Below, piece after piece: positions 17,059-25,569 of a DNA stretch of 64,000 nucleotides (position 1 is the first letter of the stretch; every line of letters begins with the position of its first letter). The position numbers and the translations under genes are program-made. A model generated the notes under the pieces. The model did no database searches. It saw only the letters and a program-made list of their open reading frames with translations, and had not been told where the DNA came from. This DNA is from Streptomyces sp. AC1-42W (GTDB lineage: Bacteria; Actinomycetota; Actinomycetes; Streptomycetales; Streptomycetaceae): NCBI RefSeq assembly GCF_003248355.1, contig NZ_QKWY01000001.1, positions 3,244,001 to 3,308,000 of the forward strand, written 5' to 3'.

Positions 17059-18618
17059 CTAACCTCGCCGTTTCGGTTGGGCTGAGGCGGCTGCGTTGGT
17101 CACCGACTGTTGGGTGGTCGAGGCGATTCTGTTGCCTGGGCATGGTGGAGTCCCGGCGCAATGGTCGGGTTCTCCGGGTCCTTCGGATCGTGGGCGGGCG
17201 GGGGGCCGCAGGTCAGTCAACTGGTCGGGGCAGTGCGGCAAGGCGGTGGAAAGCCGTGGCCAGTTCGTGTCTCCAGGGCCAGGTCGCCGAATCCGCAGGC
17301 GGAGGCGGCGTCCGCCGCGGGTGAGGCGGGCGGCAACGTGCAGCAGCCGGTAGCGAAGTTTCTTGGGTTCGGCGGCGGCGAGTTCGCCATCCAGCAGGAG
17401 GACGCGGGCCCAGGCGAGGAGATCGATCGCCGTGAGGCTGAGTTCGAGCCAGGTGGCGTTGACGTCGAAATGGCGGGAGGGGAAGCGGCCGAAGCCAGTG
17501 TTCTTGCCGCACCGGATGTGGTCCTCGACGGTGGCGTGTCCGCGGTGGCGGACCTCAAGGAACTGTGCGGAGCCGCCGCCGGAGTAAGGGGTATCGGTGA
17601 GAAACACCTGGTGTCGCAGGCCCTCGTCGTGATCGAACAGGGACAGTTGGGCGCCGGGGTGCGGTCGTTCGCGCCGCACGATGACGCGGGTGCCGACCGG
17701 GTAACCGGCGAGGTCGACCATGCCGGTCAGTTCGGCGACCTCGGTGCCGTCGCGCAGTGTCCCGTTCTGGTCCAGGGCGGGATGCCAGAGAGCTTCGGGC
17801 AGTGAGCGGATTGCGCGACGGAGTGGCTCGGTGATGGCGTATCCGACCGAGAACCGCAGGTTCAACCCGTGCTCGCGCAAGGTCCGGATGTGGGTGAGGA
17901 AGGCTTTTGCGGATCCGGCGCTGTCGGCGCGGACCAGGATCTGAGTGCCGTACCGGTGAGCGTCGGGGATCTGTGCGAGGGCGTCGTCCAGCACCGCGAT
18001 GTGGTCGGCGGCGGTGTTGGCTCCGGAGTTGCCGGGCCGCAGTCGGCCGGACATGGCCTCGCCGGTGTTCGCGAGGAAACACAGCAGTGGATGGAAGCCG
18101 AAGCCGCCTTTGTAAGTGGGCGCGGCCTGTTCCTTTTCCGAGTGGGAGGTGACCAGCGTGGCGTCGAGGTCCAGGACCAGGCCGGGAAGTTCACGTCCGC
18201 CGGCCTGGACGGCGGGCATGCCCGGGCCTGTCTCGGCGGCCTGCATCCAGGCGACTTCCCGGGCTGAGGCGCGGGCCGCTCGCAGCGAAGCGAGTACTGC
18301 CCCGTCGGTGTCGTCGAGCAACCGCCAGGCGGTAGGTGTGGAGGCGACCGGTCCGAATACCTCGCCCTGGTCCCGCAGCACGGCCAGATCCGCTATCGCC
18401 TCACCGCCGTCGGCGAGCATCACCGCGAGATCGGTGGCGGTCCGACCTGGATCGTGCCCGGTGCCACGCGGTCGCAGCGGCCTGAGCGCAGTGGAGTAGG
18501 CGGTGGTCAGACCGGTGGCATCGGCAAGATCCGCCAGCAAACGTGCGCCCGCGTGCCCGACGACCCCCGAACCGTCAGTGGAGACGTGGAGCTTGGGACG
18601 AGAACCGATACCCTGCAC
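17059..18618 (-). CDS. IS1380-family transposase
   Basis: This 519-residue DDE transposase of IS1380 type contains LPGLVLDLDATLVTSHSEKE (first Asp), YKGGFGFHPLLCFL, ILVRADSAGSAKAFL (second Asp), and a C-terminal VEDHIRCGKNTGFGRFPS with the Glu region, followed by ATWLELSLTAIDLLAW. The N-terminal start is a GTG at 18618; the usual family length is about 460, and the extra residues here are a low-complexity Pro/Arg-rich tail running into the left terminal repeat. No internal frameshift is seen, so it may be active. Confidence 0.85.
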   Translation of the reverse strand: MQGIGSRPKLHVSTDGSGVVGHAGARLLADLADATGLTTAYSTALRPLRPRGTGHDPGRTATDLAVMLADGGEAIADLAVLRDQGEVFGPVASTPTAWRLLDDTDGAVLASLRAARASAREVAWMQAAETGPGMPAVQAGGRELPGLVLDLDATLVTSHSEKEQAAPTYKGGFGFHPLLCFLANTGEAMSGRLRPGNSGANTAADHIAVLDDALAQIPDAHRYGTQILVRADSAGSAKAFLTHIRTLREHGLNLRFSVGYAITEPLRRAIRSLPEALWHPALDQNGTLRDGTEVAELTGMVDLAGYPVGTRVIVRRERPHPGAQLSLFDHDEGLRHQVFLTDTPYSGGGSAQFLEVRHRGHATVEDHIRCGKNTGFGRFPSRHFDVNATWLELSLTAIDLLAWARVLLLDGELAAAEPKKLRYRLLHVAARLTRGGRRLRLRIRRPGPGDTNWPRLSTALPHCPDQLTDLRPPARPRSEGPGEPDHCAGTPPCPGNRIASTTQQSVTNAAASAQPKRRG

Positions 18619-18738
18619 GCAGGAAGTGCCTTCCGCTTGGACCGACAGAACCCCTCGACAAGGTTCATCGTCCCAGCTCAGAAGGAACTTTCGTATTTCC
18701 TCCCCGCTTCCGGCTTCATCTCAACCGAAACCGGCGCG
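17063..18738 (-). mobile_element. IS1380-family insertion sequence
   Basis: The left terminal repeat CCTCGCCGTTTCGGTTG (17063-17079) pairs with CAACCGAAACCGGCGCGG at 18722-18739, which carries one extra base and one mismatch. A better-matching second copy of the right end lies at 19497-19513. The right end butts against the stop codon of the GNAT gene that follows. Confidence 0.7.
18608..18738. repeat. IS1380 right end, copy 1 (direct repeat of 19381-19513)
   Basis: This stretch and 19381-19513 share nearly the same sequence, including GATACCCTGCACGCAG at the start and TCTCAACCGAAAC at the end. They are two right ends of the same IS in the same orientation. They bracket a GNAT gene and a methyltransferase scrap. 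Confidence 0.8.
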
Positions 18739-18739
18739 G

Positions 18740-19267
18740 TTAGTCGCCGAGGATCCGCTCCCACAGCAGCCCGTCCCGCCAGCTCCCGTCGAGAAAGATC
18801 GAGGAGTGCGCGACGCCGTACGGGCTGAACCCGTTGCGGCGCAGTACCCGCTGCGACGGCAGATTTTCCAGATTGGTGGACGCCTCGGCGCGATGCAGCC
18901 CGAGTTCGTCCGTCATCACCCGGAGTACAAGCCCGACGGCGTGCCCGGCGTGCCCTTGATTCTGGGCGATGCTGGCGATCCAGTATCCGACGGAGCCGCG
19001 GCGCAGGTGCGGCTGCGGCAGGATGCCCCCGACGGTGATCTGCCCGATCACCTGGTCGTCGGCGAGTACTACGCCCGGCCAGACCGTGCCGGCCCGGTAT
19101 CCGGCCAGCAGGCTGTCGATCCGCTCCGCCTGGCCCGCCGGGGTGAAGAAGTCGGCCGGCTGGGCCGGTTCCCACGGCCGGAAAGCCTCGAAGCCCCGCA
19201 CTCGATGCGCGGCAATCGGGGCGGCGTCGGTGGGCTCTATCAGACGGATTCTGGTGCTGCTGCGCAT
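18740..19267 (-). CDS. GNAT N-acetyltransferase, RimJ/RimL type (copy 1)
   Basis: This 175-residue acetyl-CoA-dependent acetyltransferase shows IRLIEPTDAAPIAAHR at the N-terminus, VGYWIASIAQNQGHAGHAV with the acetyl-CoA pyrophosphate-binding Q/R-x-x-G-x-G/A region, and LHRAEASTNLENLPSQRVLRRNGF, the typical RimJ C-terminal block. It differs by about 20 residues from the protein at 60588-61115. Its stop codon TAA at 18740-18742 lies exactly at the end of the IS1380, which appears to have inserted at the original stop without altering the protein. The substrate is unknown. Confidence 0.88.
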   Translation of the reverse strand: MRSSTRIRLIEPTDAAPIAAHRVRGFEAFRPWEPAQPADFFTPAGQAERIDSLLAGYRAGTVWPGVVLADDQVIGQITVGGILPQPHLRRGSVGYWIASIAQNQGHAGHAVGLVLRVMTDELGLHRAEASTNLENLPSQRVLRRNGFSPYGVAHSSIFLDGSWRDGLLWERILGD

Positions 19268-19336
19268 GGGCTGATCCTCGTCGCGGTGCGTCGATGAGAC
19301 GGCCAGCCTAAGCGAGGGTGCCCGCGCCGCCGCACC

Positions 19337-19382
19337 CTACGCCCGCCGGAGGATCGAGTCGATCGCGCAGCTTGTGCTCTCG
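19337..19382 (-). pseudogene. 3' scrap of a CmcI-like methyltransferase gene
   Basis: The last 15 codons (SCAIDSILRRA then stop) match the end of the intact gene at 61186-61992 (SCAIDSILRRV). The homology is cut at about 19381 by the second IS1380 right end. Confidence 0.75.
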
Positions 19383-19513
19383 ATACCCTGCACGCAGAAA
19401 GTGCCTTCCGCTTGGACTGACAAAACCCCTCGACAAGGTTCATCGTCCCAGCTCAGAAGGCACGTTCGTTTTTCCTCCCTGCTTCCGGCCTCATCTCAAC
19501 CGAAACGGCGAGG
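19381..19513. repeat. IS1380 right end, solo copy
   Basis: This is about 133 bases matching 18608-18738 and ending in CAACCGAAACGGCGAGG, a perfect complement of the left terminal repeat at 17063-17079. The body of this second IS copy has been deleted, leaving the methyltransferase scrap on its inner side. Confidence 0.78.
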
Positions 19514-20397
19514 CTAAGGGTTGTCCCGTAACTGCTGGTCACGGGTGAGATGATCTTGCGGTGGCTGGTGTGATCACGGCGTCGGAGCCGTCCTGGATAG
19601 CCCCGTTCACCGGGCTGAGCCCTCGCCTGTTCGGCAAGCTGGTGACCGTACTGCGGCGCGAGGGTGCGGATGCGGTCCGCAGGGGCCGGCCGTGGAGCCT
19701 CCCGCTGGAGGACCGGGCTCTGCTGGTCGCGGCGTACTGGCGCACAAACTTGACGATGCGCCAGCTCGCCCCGCTCTTCGGGGTGTCCAAGTCGGCAGCG
19801 GACCGCATCATCGACCACCTCGGGCCGATGCTCGCGCTCCAGCCCCGCAAGCGGTTCGCCAAGGACACCGTCCTCATCGTGGACGGCACCCTGGTCCCCA
19901 CCCGGGACCACACGGTGGCGGAGCAGTCCAAGAATTACCGGTACTCGACCAACCATCAGGTCGTCATCGACGCCGACACCCGCCTGGTCGTCGTGGTGGG
20001 CCGGCCGCTTGCCGGAAACCGCAACGACTGCAAGGCATGGGAGGAATCCGGCGCCAAAGCCGCCGTCGGCAGAACACTCACGATCGCCGACGGCGGCTAT
20101 CCCGGCACCGGGCTCGTCATGCCCCACCGCCGACGCAAGGGCGAAGACCTTCCGGACTGGAAGGAAGCACACAACAAGTCCCACAAGCAGGTCCGCGCCC
20201 GCGTCGAGCACGTCTTCGCGCGCATGAAGACCTGGAAGATCCTCCGCGACTGCCGCCTCAAAGGCGACGGAGTCCACCACGCCATGCTCGGCATTGCCCG
20301 GATGCACAACCTCGCCCTCGCCGGATAGACGCACGGCCCGCACAACGGCCAACCACGCCCAAGGCGGCTCAGAGATCATTTACGGGACAGCCCTTAG
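19514..20397 (+). mobile_element. IS5-family insertion sequence (DDE_Tnp_4 type)
   Basis: Terminal inverted repeats CTAAGGGTTGTCCCGTAA (19514-19531) and TTACGGGACAGCCCTTAG (20380-20397) bound the element. A single stray end of the same type occurs at 56971-56987. Confidence 0.8.
19561..20328 (+). CDS. IS5-family transposase
   Basis: This 255-residue transposase has an N-terminal HTH (TMRQLAPLFGVSKSAADRII) and a DDE_Tnp_4/HARBI-like catalytic core: VLIVDGTLVPTRD (Asp), LTIADGGYPGTG (Asp) and RARVEHVFARMK (Glu). It is complete between terminal repeats, uses a GTG start at 19561 and may be active. Confidence 0.87.
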   Translation: MAGVITASEPSWIAPFTGLSPRLFGKLVTVLRREGADAVRRGRPWSLPLEDRALLVAAYWRTNLTMRQLAPLFGVSKSAADRIIDHLGPMLALQPRKRFAKDTVLIVDGTLVPTRDHTVAEQSKNYRYSTNHQVVIDADTRLVVVVGRPLAGNRNDCKAWEESGAKAAVGRTLTIADGGYPGTGLVMPHRRRKGEDLPDWKEAHNKSHKQVRARVEHVFARMKTWKILRDCRLKGDGVHHAMLGIARMHNLALAG

Positions 20398-20658
20398 GCA
20401 ATTACCCAACGGGGCGGCTTCATGCCGATCCGACCCCGCGAGCGCGTCGCGGAAGCAGGCCGACTGGGCGCGGCCGAGTCCCCGGAGACACGATGCGTGG
20501 GCGCCCGCTGAATTGCGCAGCAGAGTCGGAGTTGTGCGAACCCTCGCTCAGCCTGCCGTTCGCCAAGACCGGTGCCACGCGGTTCGCCGAGGCGATGGCT
20601 GCCAGGCTTTCCTTTTGAGTGGCGAGTGGAGGAGCGGTCGCCCCGCATGCGCTCGGTG

Positions 20659-21216
20659 CTACGGCGCCAACGCTGCCTGGATGCGCTGGAATTCGGCCGC
20701 GACCTCGGGCGAGGAGAGCATGTCGCTTGTCGGCGCCGGATGCCTGAAGTCGGCGGCGGCCAGGCTGATCCTGGCGATATCCACGAGGTGACGGTCTGCG
20801 GCCTCACCGAGGTACGCGCGCCACGCCTCGGCGGCCTCCAGCGCTGCCAGCAGTTCCGCGCCCATGTCGCCGTCCGCGAGGGTGCCGGCGTCAACGGTCG
20901 CCAGCAGCCGAGCTGTTGCGTCAGCTTCGGCGGCGGCACTGTCGGCCGTGGGGGTGGCTTCTTCGGTCGCTCCGGACGCTGTGAACGCCCCGGACGCGGT
21001 TGACTCGCGAACGACCCTGGGCCCGGCCGACACCCGGATCCGCAGGTCGTGCAGGGCCGCCCGAGCGGCATCGTCCAGGTCGTCGGCCGCCGCCCGGTCC
21101 ACCTCGGGGTCGGCCAGCAGCCTGCCCAGGGTCTCGCGGGCGAGCGCCGACCGCGTTCCGGCGGCCGCGGCAGCTGCCGCGCGGCGTACCTCTTCGAGCA
21201 TGTCGGTGTAGCGCAT
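20659..21216 (-). CDS. Hypothetical protein, Ala-rich
   Basis: This 185-residue protein runs from the ATG at 21216 (MRYTDMLEEVRRAAA). It is almost entirely helical and Ala/Asp-rich, with a Ser/Thr/Pro linker near the middle (about residues 75-95) and a C-terminal half predicted as an alpha bundle. It has no signal peptide and no recognised family. The upstream in-frame extension to 21423 overlaps a YceI fragment on the other strand and is unlikely. It stands alone between transposon debris. Confidence 0.55.
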   Translation of the reverse strand: MRYTDMLEEVRRAAAAAAAGTRSALARETLGRLLADPEVDRAAADDLDDAARAALHDLRIRVSAGPRVVRESTASGAFTASGATEEATPTADSAAAEADATARLLATVDAGTLADGDMGAELLAALEAAEAWRAYLGEAADRHLVDIARISLAAADFRHPAPTSDMLSSPEVAAEFQRIQAALAP

Positions 21217-21298
21217 GCGCGCAAGCGTAGCCGGGCACGCCGGGCCAAGCCCGAGCCTGTCTGCCGGGCCGGACCTGTACTCGTGCCGGTCTGCGGGG

Positions 21299-21530
21299 GT
21301 GGACGACGACCTGGCGATCAGGGACGTCACCAAGCAGGTCACGCTGACTCTGGAGCCCAGGGGCTTCGGCGCGAACGGTGGCAAGCAGGCGTCGTTCTCG
21401 GCCACCGCAGCGATCGTGTGCACCGACTACGGGGTGACCCGCGGCAAGTCGGCGTTCGCGGTCAGCGGGGTCCCAGTAGTTTTCGCCGAAAAAACAACGT
21501 TAAGCCGTGCGGCAGCCCCTGATCTGGGCT
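21299..21530 (+). pseudogene. YceI-family protein fragment
   Basis: Reading from 21299, DDLAIRDVTKQVTLTLEPRG, then SATAAIVCTDYGVTRGK and VVFAEKTTL correspond to the C-terminal half of the YceI lipocalin-like domain. The N-terminal half and a credible start are absent. Confidence 0.6.
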
Positions 21531-21582
21531 GATCTCGGGGAAACGGCGCGGTGACCATGGGTGGCTCGGTAGCGTCGCGGCC

Positions 21583-22059
21583 ATGCTGAGTGCCGACGAG
21601 CCGCCGCTGAACGACCTGAGTGACGAGCAGATCCAGAAGCTCCTGGGCGAGGTCGCCCCGAAGGTGAGGGAGCTGATGGAGGGGGCCACCCTCGCGATCG
21701 ACGACTACAAGGAGGGCGGCTACGACGCGGGAGACGTGGAACCGGATCTGCGACGGGCTCGCGCACGAGGCGATGAACCTGATGATGGCGCTGTCCGCTC
21801 CGGCTCACCCGTATCTGGCCCGGGACTGCGAGGGCGGTACGGAAGGCCGCGGACATCACGCCGCGGGAGGGCCGGATTCGCGAGGCGCTCCAGCAGCAGG
21901 TCGCCAAGGGGCTGCTGATGTCCGTGCTCACCGTCGGGCAGCAGATGATGGTCGAGCCCGAGGAGTGGCCGGACGAGCTGTCGGCTGCGGTGCTTGGCGC
22001 GGAACGGAGTTCGAAGCGGATCAAGGCCGACCCGACCATGGCGAACCTGCGCGATTAGG
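21583..22059 (+). pseudogene. Unknown gene broken by two frameshifts
   Basis: Three successive frames give one continuous-looking protein: LSDEQIQKLLGEVAPKVREL (frame 1), ETWNRICDGLAHEAMNLMMA (frame 2, shift near 21733) and TPREGRIREALQQQVAKGLL through ADPTMANLRD (frame 3, shift near 21835). The stop is at about 22059. The reconstituted protein of about 158 residues is helical and of unknown family. Confidence 0.55.
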
Positions 22060-22199
22060 GACCTGCCCGCCTCACGGGCGTTGGAGAGTAGTGCAACCCT
22101 CGTTCTGCTGACGGGAGTTCGGGGATTTTCGTCTGTCCGCACCAACTGTCCGGTTACCGGTGGTCCCGTCTATGTTGATCGAGTGGGGTGGGAGGGCCG

Positions 22200-23578
22200 A
22201 TGGCCACGCGGGTGTTCTCGGACGAGGAACTGGACGGTTTACGGTCCTTCCCGGCGATCGGCAGGGACGAGCTGATCCGGTACTTCACCCTCACCCCGGC
22301 CGACGAGGTGTTTCTGCGGAAGTTCCGCCGGTCACAGAACGTGCTCGGCGCCGTTGTGCAGTTGTCCGTTCTGCCCTGGCTGGACTTCGTCCCCGACGAG
22401 GTGCCCGCCGCTCCGCCTGCGGCGGTCGGTCGTCTGGCCCGCCGGCTCGGGCTCGGGGTCGCTGATCTGGCGGTCTACGGGGAGCACGATCAGACGCGTA
22501 CGGATCATCTGAAGGAGATCGCCGGGTATCTGGGGTGGAAGCCGGCGAAGGCCATCGAGCTCAAGGAGCTGGATGAGTTCCTGCTGGCTCGCGCGATGGA
22601 GCACGACTCCCCGAGTCTGCTGTTCCGGCTGGGCTGTGAGTACCTGCGCTCGGCGAAGGTGATCCGGCCGGGTGTGGTCTCGCTGCTGGAGAAGGTTGCC
22701 ACCGCCCGCGAGGCCGCCGAGCGGGAGACCCACGCCCGCGTGGCTCACCTGCTCTACCCCGAGCGTGCGCAGGGTCTGGACGGGCTTCTGGTCGTCGACC
22801 CGGAGCTCAAGTCCTCGCGGCTGTACTGGCTGTGACCGGGCCGGTGCAGGCGTCGCCGGCGAGCGTGGGCGGCGAGGTCGAGAAGCTGAGGTTCCTGCGC
22901 GGCCTTGGCGCGGACAGCCTGGACATGTCGCCGCTGCCCGCCGAGCGGCGCCGCTACCTGGCCCAGATCGGGCGCCGTCTGACCACGCAGGCCCTGGTGC
23001 GGCGCGAGCCCAACCGGCGCGATCCGATCCTGCTGAACCTGCTCGCTCAGTCCTCCGTTGACGTCCTCGACTCCGTCGTCCAGCTCTTCGACCAGACTCT
23101 GTCCGGCTCGGAGTCCCGCGCCCGGATCAAGCTGCGCGAGGTGCTTGCCGAGCGGGCCAAGCTCTCCGAGGGCCGGCTCGCCCTGCTGGACGAGATCCTC
23201 CCGGTGCTGGCCGATGCCGGTTTCCCGGACGAGGCGGTGGGGACGCTGCTGCGCGGGAAGATCGGCATGTCCCGGCTGCGGGCCGCGCATGCCGGGGCCA
23301 CCGCGCGGCTGCCCAAGGACCACGGGCACCTGGCGCTGCTGACCGGCTCCTACACCGACATACGGCAGTTCGCGCCGAAGGTGCTGGAGGCGGTGCGGTT
23401 CAAGGGTGGCACTGAGGCGAAGCCGCTGATCGAGGCCCTGGAGATCCTGCGGGAGCTGAACGCCACCGGCGCCCGCAACGTACCCGGCAACGCACCGAAG
23501 CTGTTCGTGCCGACCCGGTGGCAGGGCTACCTCGACGAGGCCGCGGCCAAGGGGAACGCGACCGCCTACCGGCACTAG
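22200..23578 (+). pseudogene. tnpA: Tn3-family TnpA, N-terminal piece (DUF4158 region)
   Basis: The ATG at 22200 follows GGGAGGG. The piece encodes the DUF4158 N-terminal region (DELIRYFTLTPADEVFLRKF, AGYLGWKPAKAIELKEL). A one-base frameshift near 22830 truncates it after ELKSSRLYWL. It continues in the next frame with VEKLRFLRGLGADSLDMSPL to KLFVPTRWQGYLDEAAAK, ending at the TAG formed by the CTAG target at 23575-23578. Confidence 0.82.
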
Positions 23579-24662
23579 GGCGCGTATTCGGTCGTGATCA
23601 ATTTGCGGGTTTCGCCCTCGTGGTTGCCCCTGATCCGGTAGACCGTGGTGCGTGACCCGTGTGCAACTGACCGACAGTGAGTGGGAGTTCATCGAGCCGT
23701 ACTTGCCGATCGGCGAGTACGGCCCCTACCCCGAACGGCTGCGCCAGCAGTTCGAGGGCGTGATCTGGCACTTCAGGACCGGCAGCCAGTGGCGCGAGAT
23801 TCCCCGGGAGTTCGGTTCCTGGTCGGCCGTCCACAACCGTTTCCGGCAGTGGAGGGACGCCGGCGTCTTCGAAGCCCTGCTGGAGGGCGCGATCGCGGAA
23901 GCCGCCAAGCGGGGCGAGGTGGACTTGTCCCTGGTCAGCGTGGACTCCACCACCGTCCGGGCCCACCATGACGCCGCCGGGATGCACCTGGAGCCCGATG
24001 CCATGGCGGCCCTGGAGAAAGCCGCTGACGAAGCGGAGAAGGCCCGGTAAAAGGGGGCGGCCCGCAGGAACAGGACGGGCAGGACGACCCGGGACGGGAA
24101 GAACGGCGACGCATCCGACGCCGCCGAAAGCTCCGTTTGAAAGCCGCCCTGCTCGGACGCTCCAGAGGCGGGCAGACCAGCAAGGTCCACGTCGCCGGGG
24201 AGCGCAGGTGCCGCCCCGTGGCGTTCGTCCTGACCGAGGGCCAGGCCGCCGACAGCCCGCAGTTCATCACCGTGCTGCGGAAGGTCCGGGTCCCCGGACC
24301 GGTCGGACGCCCTCGCACCCGGCCCGACGCGGTCGCCGGGGATAAGGCCTACTCGTCCAGGGGAAACCGCAACCACCTGCGCAAACGCCACATCAAGGCC
24401 GTCATCCCGGAGAAAATCGACCAAGCCGCCAGCCGCAGGAAGAAGGGCGGCAAGGGCGGCAGGCCCGTCAGCCATGATGCCGAACTCTACAAGGACCGGA
24501 ACACCGTCGAGCGCCTGATCAACAAGCTGAAGGCATGGCGGGGCATCGCCACACGCTATGACAAGACCCCGGAGAGCTACCTCGCCGGCCTCCACCTTCG
24601 TGGCGCGATGATCTGGATCAAGGACCTCACCAGAGCCGCTTGATCACGACCAAATACGCGCC
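23579..24662 (+). mobile_element. IS5-family insertion sequence with CTAG target duplication
   Basis: The 23-base terminal inverted repeats GGCGCGTATTCGGTCGTGATCAA (23579-23601) and its complement at 24640-24662 differ at one base. CTAG is duplicated at 23575-23578 and 24663-24666. The host is the Tn3 transposase gene. Confidence 0.87.
23652..24643 (+). CDS. IS5-family transposase in two frames (possible programmed frameshift)
   Basis: The first frame (23652-24050) carries the DUF4096 N-terminus and the first catalytic Asp in LVSVDSTTVRAHHD. It stops at a TAA within GTAAAAGGGG. The second frame (readable from about 24051, to 24643) supplies DAVAGDKAYSS (second Asp) and KDRNTVERLINKLKAWRGIA (Glu). 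Many IS5/IS427-group elements make the full protein by frameshifting at an A-rich run, so this may be programmed rather than a mutation. Nothing else appears damaged. Confidence 0.75.
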
Positions 24663-24666
24663 CTAG

Positions 24667-25569
24667 TGGGAGCTGTGCACGCTGCTCGCGCTGCGCGACG
24701 GCCTGCTCAGCGGGGGTGTGTTCGTGCCGGGCTCGCGCCGTTACGACAACCCCGCCGCCTACCTGTTCAAGCCCGCCCAGTGGGAGACGCACCGCAGAGA
24801 GTTCTGCCGTCTGGTGGGCAAGAGCCCGGACGTCTCGCAGGTGCTGCCGCTGGTGATGGACGAACTGGATGAGGCTCTCACCGACCTGGAGGAGGTCCTG
24901 GGGCGCGGTGACGGGCCGGTCCGGCTGAACGATGACGGGGAGCTGGTCATCTCCCCTCTGACGGCGGAGGACATTCCGTCCGAGGCCGAGGACCTGCATG
25001 CGGAGTTGGAGCGGATGCTGCCGAACGTGTCGATCGCCTCGCTGCTGGTGGAGATGGACCAGCACACCGGTTTCCTGGACTGTTTTGTCCACGCCGGCGG
25101 CAAGCAGGCCCGTTCCCCGCAGTTCAAAAGGAATCTGATCGCCTGCCTGATCGGGCTCTCCACGAATCTGGGGTTGCACGGGATGGCCGCCTCGTGCGGC
25201 ATCCCGTACGACGTGCTGGCGTGGACGGCGGAGTGGTACATCCGTGAGGAGACGCTGCGCGAGGCGAACATCTGCCTGGTCAACTACCACCACAAGCTGC
25301 CGGTGACGGCCATGTTCGGCTCCGGCACGCTGTCCTCTTCGGACGGGCAGCGGTTCCCCACACGCGGAAGGTTGATCACCGCCCGGCACCTGAACAAGTA
25401 TTTCGTCTCGGAGGGCATCTCCACCTACACCCACGTCTCCGGCCAGCACTCCACGTTCGGCACGAAGGTCATCGTGGCCACGCACCGCGAGACCCACTAC
25501 GTACTGGACGAGATTCTGGGCAACGCCACCGACCTGCCGATCACCGAGCACGCCACCGACACGCATGGC
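24667..25569 (+). pseudogene. tnpA: Tn3-family TnpA, central piece (DDE domain, part)
   Basis: The reading frame resumes with WELCTLLALRDGLLSGGVFV and runs through LLVEMDQHTGFLDCFVHAGG, LGLHGMAASCGIPYDVLAW and FVSEGISTYTHVSGQHSTFG to ITEHATDTHG. This is the Tn3 catalytic domain containing the first two acidic residues. It is interrupted after the GGC codon at 25567-25569. Confidence 0.82.

Noticed and set aside
22060..22187. 38-bp Tn3 terminal inverted repeat upstream of tnpA
   Set aside because: Only a short GTTCGGGG match between 22110-22125 and the region after 31443 was found, too weak to call.
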